Shown here one piece after another: positions 1-6,038 of a DNA stretch of 30,627 bases. A program made the translations under genes and the position numbers. Source of the stretch: an uncultured Enterorhabdus sp. GTDB taxonomy: Bacteria > Actinomycetota > Coriobacteriia > Coriobacteriales > Eggerthellaceae. Every line of letters starts with the position of its first letter. Positions within the stretch are counted from its first letter, which is position 1. The stretch is taken from the NCBI GenBank assembly GCA_947645965.1, contig CANSES010000011.1:1-30627 (forward strand). The letters are read 5' to 3'. A model generated the notes under the pieces. That model was not told where the DNA came from and did not search any database. It worked only from the letters and a program-made list of their open reading frames with translations.

Positions 1-1
1 C

Positions 2-658
2 CATCAGGCCGCGCTTGGCAGGCGGCTCGTCCTCGACGCCCTCGTCGCGCGTGTCACGGCGGGCGCGGGTGCGCTCCAGGTAGTCTTCGGCTGCCGCCTC
101 GCCAGCGTCGCGGCGGGCGACCCGCGCCTCAGCGGACGCGCCGCGCGGTCGGCGCCCCTCGGCGACCAGCGAGGAGGCTGCGCCACGAGCGGCGGCCGGC
201 ACCGCACCGCGCGAGCGAGTGCCGCGGGCGGGCGAGCCGCCGTCCAGCACGCGTACCTCGTCACGCAGGCCGTCGTAGCGGAAGGTCTCGCGGCCGCCCG
301 GGAGGGATCCGCGAGAGGAGCGGCCCGCTGCCGCGCCGACGGACGACGCGTCGCGAGAGGCCCGCCCCACGACGGAGCCCAACGTCGCGCCGACGCCCGA
401 TATGTCCGCAGGGCGCGCCGCGCCACGACCGGCCTCACGCCCAGGTCGCATTGCGTCCCGCGCGCCCGCACGCGTGCCGGCAGTCGGGCGGCCCGCAGCG
501 CCAGGGGCGTCGCTCGAGCGGCGCCCAGCGCCCTGACGAGTGCGCGCACCGCGGCCCGATTCCCCACGACTCCCCCATTCGGAACCGCTTTCAGACACAA
601 AAGAACGACGCGAGCGCTTCGCGTCGTCGAAGGAAACGATATGCGTCTGCCGGTTCAA
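2..658 (-). CDS. Partial hypothetical Arg/Gly/Ala-rich protein (C-terminus beyond left edge)
   Basis: The frame is open on the minus strand from a TTG at 658 to the window edge, giving 219 residues and no stop. AAGGAG lies about 10 nt upstream of the TTG. The protein begins MNRQTHIVSFDDAKRSRR, which reads as a natural N-terminus; a GTG at 598 is the alternative start but has no visible ribosome-binding site. The body is low complexity, rich in Arg, Gly, Ala and Ser, with short ordered-looking stretches (RETFRYDGLRDEVRVLDGG near residues 130-150, then AAAEDYLERTRARRD). Third codon positions are GC-rich in this frame, unlike the competing antisense-looking frame. There is no signal peptide or membrane segment in the visible part. 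I do not recognise the family. It may be a disordered cytoplasmic N-terminus of a larger protein. I am fairly sure it is coding and unsure of the start. Confidence 0.6.
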   Translation of the reverse strand, partial: MNRQTHIVSFDDAKRSRRSFVSESGSEWGSRGESGRGARTRQGAGRRSSDAPGAAGRPTAGTRAGARDAMRPGREAGRGAARPADISGVGATLGSVVGRASRDASSVGAAAGRSSRGSLPGGRETFRYDGLRDEVRVLDGGSPARGTRSRGAVPAAARGAASSLVAEGRRPRGASAEARVARRDAGEAAAEDYLERTRARRDTRDEGVEDEPPAKRGLM

Positions 659-721
659 GTCCGAGGTGCTCCTTCAGGCATGGGGTTCGTTGGTAGTTCG
701 GGTATGCGAGAAGCCTCTCGC

Positions 722-730
722 AGGATACCA
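722..730 (-). promoter_or_regulatory. Candidate extended -10 for the leftmost gene
   Basis: The minus strand reads TGGTATCCT, an extended -10 (TG-n-TATCCT), about 65 nt upstream of the TTG start at 658. No clear -35 is visible. The call rests on this match alone. Confidence 0.3.
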
Positions 731-841
731 CAGCCCCGCGCCGCGCCTCAACGCCGTCACGAAACAGACAAGCCCGCCGGGCCTCCCCGTCCGCGAGCGT
801 CCCGCCACGCCCTTCCGAGAGCGTCCGACCCGCCCGCACGT

Positions 842-908
842 CCCCCCCCAAACACCAAGGCGCCCGGCCCCGTCCCGCCCCCCCCAAACGTCAAGGCACC
901 CGGCCCCG
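842..908. repeat. Direct repeat: C8 tract plus AAGGC-CCCGGCCCCG unit, two copies
   Basis: Copy one (842-872) and copy two (878-908) share C8, then AAAC, two or three variable bases, CAAGGC and CCCGGCCCCG. A related unit without the C tract lies at 8468-8490, where it forms one arm of a terminator-like hairpin. The repeats may derive from such hairpins. Confidence 0.6.
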
Positions 909-953
909 CCTCGCACTCGATCGCACCCGGTCAGCTTTCGCGGCCTTTTCCTG

Positions 954-1109
954 CGAGAAAGTGCGGCTTTGCATGACAGAACCAGCCAAGCGCAAGGCCC
1001 GCTCCTTCCAGATCCCCCGTTTGCCCAGGTCGCAATCGCCAGCACCCAACGCCATCCCCGCTTAGACGCCAAGACCACCGCGAAAGTCATGCATATCCGC
1101 ACTTTCTCG
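954..1109. repeat. 24-bp inverted repeat pair
   Basis: The plus strand at 954-977 and the minus strand at 1109-1086 both begin CGAGAAAGTGCGG and end TGCATGAC, differing at only two positions between. The arms are separated by about 108 nt. TTTCGCGG also occurs near both copies. They could be regulator-binding sites or ends of a small miniature element. Confidence 0.6.
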
Positions 1110-1196
1110 TAGAAAATCACCTCGTTTTGCGCCCGGCCCCAACGCCAAGGCCCATGAGGTGGCGCAGCCCACTATCCGCTCCGTGCAAGCAGCCGG

Positions 1197-1222
1197 GCGC
1201 CCACTCCTCGCGGAGCGGGCGC
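1197..1222 (-). terminator. Hairpin downstream of the zinc-ribbon pair
   Basis: GCGCCCACTCC (1197-1207) pairs with GGAGCGGGCGC (1212-1222) around a four-base loop, with one wobble or mismatch pair. It starts 17 nt after the stop of the minus-strand gene at 1239. There is no U-tract, so termination is inferred. Confidence 0.45.
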
Positions 1223-1238
1223 GCAAAGCAGCATCTCT

Positions 1239-1454
1239 TTACTTTCCGGGCGCCTTCGGAGCGCCGGGCACCTTCGGCGCACCCGGTGCCGCCGGGATCC
1301 CCGGAGCTCCCGGCACGCCTGGAGCTCCGGGAGCCATCGATCCCTTGGGCAGCTCAGCACCGCAAGAGGCGCATACGGAATCCGCCGAGCCGACCTTCTC
1401 TCCGCAATGGGGGCAGGTTCGCTCCGCATCAACAGCTGCAGGTCTAAAGCACAT
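1239..1454 (-). CDS. Small zinc-ribbon protein with collagen-like tail
   Basis: This is a protein of about 71 residues. The N-terminal half carries a double-zinc-ribbon-like knuckle pair, CPHCGEK followed by CASCGAELP, which should bind one Zn2+. The C-terminal half is a Gly/Ala/Pro run (GAPGVPGAPGIPAAPGAP and onward) with Gly at every third position, as in collagen-like proteins. The second ATG (1454) is chosen because AAGGA lies about 6 nt upstream of it; the ATG at 1460 directly abuts that sequence. The gene overlaps the end of the upstream zinc-ribbon gene, so the two are probably co-transcribed and translationally coupled. There is no signal peptide. The function is unknown; a partner-binding or adaptor role is only a guess. 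Confidence 0.65.
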   Translation of the reverse strand: MCFRPAAVDAERTCPHCGEKVGSADSVCASCGAELPKGSMAPGAPGVPGAPGIPAAPGAPKVPGAPKAPGK

Positions 1455-1665
1455 AGTCATTCCTTTCTAATCTCTCACGCCCTCTCTCTGAGAGCGCTAA
1501 TCCCTCGAAGGAGAGGAGCTCGCCCCCGCATGAAGCGCAGCTATGAGCTGTCGGGCCATTCAAGAAGCCACAGGCAGGGCACAGGCCCGGGATGATCTTC
1601 ATCGGCGCGTCTCGACCGGCAACAAGCGCGCACCGCCCACAAAGCGTGCAGAACTGGCCACACAT
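1444..1665 (-). CDS. Small Cys-rich zinc-ribbon protein
   Basis: This 73-residue protein starts MCGQFCTLCGRC, so cysteines begin at residue 2, and it carries a second set, CPACGF then CASCGGEL, near residues 29-49. It should bind one or two zinc ions. GGAGG lies about 9 nt before the ATG, which supports this start; an internal ATG at 1602 (MKIIPGLCPACGF) would keep only the second ribbon. The C-terminus is charged (LSERGRERLERNDYVL). It is the first gene of a two-gene unit with the collagen-tailed ribbon protein and is divergent from the LysR gene, with about 74 nt between them. I do not recognise a specific family beyond 'zinc ribbon'. Confidence 0.6.
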   Translation of the reverse strand: MCGQFCTLCGRCALVAGRDAPMKIIPGLCPACGFLNGPTAHSCASCGGELLSFEGLALSERGRERLERNDYVL

Positions 1666-1700
1666 CGCCTTCGTCCCTCCTCTCTACCATTCCTCACTTG

Positions 1701-1709
1701 TGAGATAAT
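1701..1709 (+). promoter_or_regulatory. Candidate extended -10 for the LysR gene
   Basis: TGAGATAAT matches an extended -10 (TG-n-GATAAT), 31 nt upstream of the LysR start codon, in the short divergent spacer. No good -35 is visible. Confidence 0.4.
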
Positions 1710-1739
1710 GTTCAACAGGCATTGACGGGAGGAGGGTGC

Positions 1740-2718
1740 ATGCGCATCGATCATCTTCGGTACTTCGCAGATGCGGCTGACCTCCAATCCATCAAGCTTG
1801 CCGCTGAGAAAAACTGCATGAGCCCCCAAGGCATAAGTCGCGCTATTCATAACGTCGAGGAGGCTATCGGGGCTCCCCTCTTCGTACGCAACGCAAATAG
1901 CGTCTTGCTTACCCGCCGAGGACACGATCTGCTCCCCTACGCTCGTCGCGTTGTGGCTGACTACGACCTCCTCCTCGCTCAGAATCGTCAGCGGCCGCAA
2001 GACACCGCGCAAAAGCGCATCGAAGCCTACTGCTGCACTTTCTTCTTCGTCATGGGTCTCCTGCCACTTCTGCGCCAAGGCCTGCGCGGCCTCAGCTTGC
2101 CCACCCCAGAGCCCCAGATCATCCAAATGCATACCGCCTCCATCGTCAGCACACTTATCAATCAGCCCCCCCCCCCCGGGGGGGGACGACAGCGACATCC
2201 AGCGAGTTGGGCTCCTGCTGTTCTTTGACACCTCGACTGAGCAGAACCAAGCCTTACAAGACTCGCTCCACTCTCATGGCATAGCCTATAGGCCCTACCT
2301 TCGCTATCACGACGTCGTCCTGGCAACGCCTCAGGCCTTTACTGCTGCCGGACTGGCTCCAGGAGACCCCGTAGGACGCCAAGCTTTGACCAAGCTGCCA
2401 GTTGTTTCCTCAAGCGGAGAGCAAAGGGTGGCTCTTGAACACTATCTCGGATCTCCCGCAGACACCTGCATAGAAGACATCGGAACCCGTCTCCAGATCA
2501 TCCGCGAAGGACGCGGCGGCATCCTCGTGCCCCCTTTCTCCCAAGCTGCCAGCGATGAATCCCTCGAAGCGCGGGATCTGCGAACGCCTTACGGAGTGGA
2601 GATGGGCATCGCTGCGCATCCGGAGGTATTCGATGAGCCATTCGTGCTCTCACTGCTCACAACCTTGAATGCGCACTTTCGACCGCTTGCCGCCAATGGG
2701 CTCTGCCGCCTGCTCTAG
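1740..2718 (+). pseudogene. LysR-type transcriptional regulator, frameshifted at a C12G8 tract
   Basis: Frame one starts at ATG 1740, with GGAGG just upstream, and encodes a typical LysR winged-helix N-terminus (MRIDHLRYFADAADLQSIKL, then SPQGISRAIHNVEEAIGAPL and a linker helix). It is diverted at 2166-2185, a run of 12 C then 8 G, and stops at 2228. The remaining effector-binding half (DIQRVGLLLFFDTSTEQNQA to GLCRLL) continues without a stop in the next frame to 2718. Losing one base or gaining two in the tract would join both halves into a protein of about 325 residues, near the usual length of this family. The tract would encode Pro-Pro-Pro-Pro-Gly-Gly in an inter-domain position. The gene ends 10 nt from the convergent transporter gene. 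It is either phase-variable, a decayed gene, or a homopolymer sequencing error. Confidence 0.85.
2166..2185. repeat. C12G8 homopolymer tract within the LysR gene
   Basis: Twelve C are followed directly by eight G. The C8G8 core is self-complementary. It lies exactly where the reading frame shifts. Tracts of this length are prone to slipped-strand mispairing. Confidence 0.9.
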
Positions 2719-2728
2719 CCCGCACTGC

Positions 2729-4159
2729 CTAAGGCATCCCGAGAAACGCGCATAGGGCCGGCAGAAGCGTCACCGACAGCGCCACAAGCACAACGGACGG
2801 TATCCACCCCACCCTCACCATATCGGCCATGGTGTAATAGCCGTAGCCATAGGTGAGCACAGGTACGCAGTCCAAAGGCAACAGATACGATATCGACGCC
2901 TGCCAAGCCACGACCATGACCATGGCAGCTACGCTAATTCCGTAATCTCCCGCCAGGGAGCCCAGAGGAAAAGCCAAGACGGCCGCTACAGCCGGCCCCA
3001 CGGGCACTACGCCATGGATGAGGCAGCCCGCCACCGAAGCAGCCAGCAACATTCCAGTTGCCGTATGCAGCCCCGCAGGAACCAGAGCCACCACTCCATC
3101 AACGAACCATTGGCCAGCCCCTGTCACCACAATGAAATGAGCCACCGACATCACGCTCATAATCATGAGGATGACGCCCTAATTCATACGAGACAGCAAG
3201 GTGCGAAAATCCAGCACGCAGCAACCCGGCAACGACAGGGCGGCCAGAGCCAAGACAGCCACAAGAGCCGTATTGACGAAAGGCACCCACGAGCTAACCA
3301 CCCATCCGATCAGAGCAGCCCCGATCACGATAAGCGTAGCCTTCTCGGCTCGCATCAAAGGGCCGCATGCACGAGCCTCGGAAACGATGAGTTCCAGGGC
3401 TTCCTCCTTAAGGGGCTCCGTTCGGAAAACCGTCGTTAAAGCCGCCCAGGCCACCACCAGCATGGCAACAGCCACCGGAGCTCCCAAGATAAACCACTGA
3501 GCAAACGTCACCTCCACACCGAAGAGATCCCTGAAAAGATCCACCGCCAAAACGTTGCATCCATTCCCCGTCATCACCGCGCAACCCCCGGCATAGGAGG
3601 CCCAGGGGATGCCCATCATGAGAGCCTTACCCAAAGAGGAGGAGCCAGCCTTCTCGCCATTCAATTCCAGCAAGCGCTTGCCCACAGAGATAAACACCCC
3701 GCAAGCCGCCACGTCGGACATGACAGTAGAGAGCGCCGCCACAGCCGCCATCAGTCCGAAAAGCATCTTGCGCGAGCTTGTCCCCGACCAGGCCAACACA
3801 GCCCCAGCTATGCGCGTCGGTATCGAAGTCGCATCAAGGGCAACAGTAAACGCGAAAGGGCCAAGCAGAAAGAAAACCGTGCTACCGATGGAGTTGGCAA
3901 ACGCATCCTCGTAGGAGCATACGCCACAAAGCGGCATGGCCACGAGCATGAGCAGCGCCGTAATTGCCAGAGGAAGAGCCTCGCTCACCCAGAGCACCAC
4001 CGCAACCAGAAGAATGGCCACGGTGGCCTTGCCCTCATGGCCAAGTCCAGGCACCTCTGGGCCCATAAGCGCCGACGCCAGCAAGACAGCCGCCACGACG
4101 AAAGGCGCCGCCTTTCTAAGCGTACCCAAGAGATTTCCGCGAACCGCACGCGCCTCCAT
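2729..4159 (-). pseudogene. DASS/SLC13-type anion transporter with an in-frame amber codon
   Basis: From ATG 4159 the frame encodes 326 residues of a DASS-family membrane transporter (hydrophobic segments from PFVVAAVLLASALMG onward, FTVALDATSIPTRIAGAVLA, STVMSDVAACGV), then meets TAG at 3179-3181. The same frame continues to 2729 with the missing C-terminal membrane segments (GVILMIMSVMSVAHFIVV, LIHGVVPVGPAVAAVLAFP, SISYLLPLDCVP). Alignment by eye with the neighbouring intact transporter puts the TAG exactly at the Trp of its SPWGLLLMLM segment, so one change, TGG to TAG, explains the break. The usual first SN motif is SD here. The gene is convergent with the LysR gene and has its own candidate ribosome-binding site (GAGGGGG). 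It is probably non-functional unless the amber codon is suppressed. Confidence 0.85.
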
Positions 4160-4206
4160 TGACCCCGCGCCCCCTCACTTCATGCCCCGAGCCACCTCAT
4201 CTGGAT

Positions 4207-4238
4207 GGGGCGAAGGCTCTCTTCCGGGCCTTCGCCCC
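4207..4238 (-). terminator. Terminator-like hairpin after the Mo-enzyme operon
   Basis: GGGGCGAAGG (4207-4216) and CCTTCGCCCC (4229-4238) form a perfect 10-bp stem with a 12-nt loop, 12 nt past the stop of the intact transporter. There is no U-tract on the minus strand. It separates the operon from the interrupted transporter copy. Confidence 0.6.
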
Positions 4239-4250
4239 GAGGCAAACGTC

Positions 4251-5657
4251 TTACACAAGCCCCAGAACTGAACACATGAGGGGCATCACAGTGCAGTTGA
4301 GCGCCACCTGCAGAACGGTAGGAACCCACCCACACTTGGCCATGTCGCCAAATTTCAGGTACTTGTAGCCCTGGTAGGACACCAGGTTCACTGCATCGAG
4401 AGGCAAGAGGTAGGCGATGGCAGACCACCAGGCAACCGTCATGGCCATGGAGACCACGCTGCCGCCCGAGGCCACCATGAAGCCCACAAAGGGCACCGTC
4501 ACCAGGCCGGCGACGGCCGGGCCGCCAGGAATGACGTTGTGGATAGCCATGGTCACGATCGAGCAAACAAGTAGCGTCAGCAGCCAGGGCATCGCAGCCA
4601 CATCGCCGAAGACAACGTTGATGAGCCAGTCGACCGTGCCGGTGCTGGTAAGCGCCGCAACGATGGCGTTCACGGCCATCAGCATGAGAAGCAGCCCCCA
4701 AGGACTCTCTTTAACGAAATCGTCGAATTTGATGACGCGCAGCCGCGGAATGAACATGGCAGACAGAGCCAGCAGGGCCACCGAAGTGGTATTGAGCATG
4801 GCGACCCAAGAACCGGCGATCCACAGAACAAGCGTGATGAGGATGATGGCTACGTTGGCACGCTCGCGGAACGGCATCGGCGGCAGCTCGCCAGCGCTCC
4901 GGATGCCGGAATCCACAGCCTCCTGGGACAGAGGCTCGGGCCTAAACACCATCACCGCAGCAAGCCAAGTGCCAATAAGCAGCACCACAACGGGAATGGC
5001 GGCCACCATCACCCACTGGGCAAAAGTAATCTCTATGCCAAAGGTCGTCTGAACCATGCCGATAACCATCAGGTTGATGGGGCCACCGCAGGGAGTGAGC
5101 ATGGAGCCGATGACCACGGCCCAAGGCACTGCGACGGCCATCGCCTTGCCCAGACGCGACTCGCCCTCGTCGCAGCCGCTCTCCTGCAGCAGCGAATGAA
5201 CCAGCGCCATCATGACCGCCGCCAGCGCGATATTGCTCATAACAGTGGATATAGCTGCGGAAACAATCATGAACCCGAGGATGAGTTTCTTCGGATTGGT
5301 GCCCGACCACCGCAGGATGACGGCAATGAGGCGCTGCGCCACCGAAGAGTGCTTGATGAATACGGTGAACCCAAACGTACCCACCAGAAAGAGAATGAGG
5401 CTCGACATGGTAGCAGCCCAGGTATCGTTGAACGACATTATGCCGAACAGGGGAATAACGGCCACCATGGCCATGGCTGTCACCGGCACCGGCAGACAGC
5501 CCGTAGCCCAATAGATGATTCCGACGAGCAGAATAGCCAACGAAAGCGTGCCTTCGTGAGAGAGTCCAGGGATATCCACCACCAGCGCCGCCAATGCAAT
5601 CAGCACAACGCCGACAACGAGCCAGACAAGACCCCTTGTCTCCTTTTTCTCGTTCAT
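4251..5657 (-). CDS. DASS/SLC13-family anion:cation symporter (intact)
   Basis: This 468-residue polytopic membrane protein has the usual length for the divalent anion:Na+ symporter family. Hydrophobic segments begin at GLVWLVVGVVLIALAALVVD and recur to CTVMPLMCSVLGLV. Two pseudo-symmetric substrate-loop regions are visible: TVMSNIALAAV in the first half and HNVIPGGPAVAGL in the second. The family moves dicarboxylates, sulfate and related anions with Na+ or H+. The exact substrate cannot be read, but its place directly behind a Mo-enzyme and Fe-S gene (12 nt spacing, ribosome-binding site AAGGAAGG) suggests that it imports the enzyme's anionic substrate or exports the product. It is a paralogue of the interrupted gene at 2729-4159. 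The membrane location is clear. Confidence 0.9.
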   Translation of the reverse strand: MNEKKETRGLVWLVVGVVLIALAALVVDIPGLSHEGTLSLAILLVGIIYWATGCLPVPVTAMAMVAVIPLFGIMSFNDTWAATMSSLILFLVGTFGFTVFIKHSSVAQRLIAVILRWSGTNPKKLILGFMIVSAAISTVMSNIALAAVMMALVHSLLQESGCDEGESRLGKAMAVAVPWAVVIGSMLTPCGGPINLMVIGMVQTTFGIEITFAQWVMVAAIPVVVLLIGTWLAAVMVFRPEPLSQEAVDSGIRSAGELPPMPFRERANVAIILITLVLWIAGSWVAMLNTTSVALLALSAMFIPRLRVIKFDDFVKESPWGLLLMLMAVNAIVAALTSTGTVDWLINVVFGDVAAMPWLLTLLVCSIVTMAIHNVIPGGPAVAGLVTVPFVGFMVASGGSVVSMAMTVAWWSAIAYLLPLDAVNLVSYQGYKYLKFGDMAKCGWVPTVLQVALNCTVMPLMCSVLGLV

Positions 5658-5669
5658 TTTCCTTCCTTT

Positions 5670-6026
5670 CTACGCAATAGCGCCGCTGCAGGGCTTCGGA
5701 GGCACTTGAAGAATGAGCTTCTGCTGGCCATCCAACTCGGCAGCCAGATCATCCACGTCGCCGTACCTCAGGCATTGCGCCTCGCAATGCTGCACGCATG
5801 AGGGAAGGAGGCCGGCCGACGTGCGTTCGGGACACTGGGTGCACTGAGCGGTATACACAGGCACGAAGTCGTATTGCCACTTCTTCGTGCCGTACTCCCA
5901 AGGGCCCACGCACTCCACCTTGATGCCGTACTGGCCCACCGGCAGGTCATGAAGCATCTGGCATGCCACCTCGCAGGCATGGCAGCCAAAGCAGTCGTCG
6001 TAATTGATGAGGAACGCCTTTGTCAT
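5670..6026 (-). CDS. Small 4Fe-4S ferredoxin-type electron-transfer subunit
   Basis: This 118-residue protein, short for a DMSO-reductase-family beta subunit, has ten cysteines arranged for two clusters. The first motif is C12-x2-C15-x2-C18-x3-C22 (CFGCHACEVAC). The second set is C62-x2-C65-x11-C77-x3-C81-x3-C85. Canonical beta subunits are about 200 residues with four clusters, so this is a half-size shuttle. The ATG at 6026 is preferred because GGGGGAG ends about 6 nt before it, whereas the ATG at 6032 abuts that sequence. It lies 12 nt after the Mo-enzyme stop and 12 nt before the transporter gene. With no signal peptide it should carry electrons to the Mo-enzyme in the cytoplasm. That electron path is inferred from the family and the gene order. 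Confidence 0.85.
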   Translation of the reverse strand: MTKAFLINYDDCFGCHACEVACQMLHDLPVGQYGIKVECVGPWEYGTKKWQYDFVPVYTAQCTQCPERTSAGLLPSCVQHCEAQCLRYGDVDDLAAELDGQQKLILQVPPKPCSGAIA

Positions 6027-6038
6027 ATCCATCTCCCC

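Larger units (their letters stand above)
686..1196. other. Gene-free GC-rich region with repeats
   Basis: No frame here looks like a gene; the available ones are Pro/Arg/Ser-rich readings of repetitive DNA. It holds two C8 tracts (842-849 and 878-885), each followed by a near-identical stretch that ends in CACCCGGCCCCG or CGCCCGGCCCCG, and a 24-bp inverted repeat (954-977 and 1086-1109). Confidence 0.6.

Noticed and set aside
580..670. Possible tRNA on the plus strand because of GGTTCAAGTCC
   Set aside because: The flanking T-stem does not pair beyond three bases and no acceptor stem can be formed.
674..1120. 148-residue minus-strand frame (MIFYEKVRICMTF...)
   Set aside because: It spans the inverted repeat and C8 direct repeats and has a Gly/Arg-rich composition without a domain.
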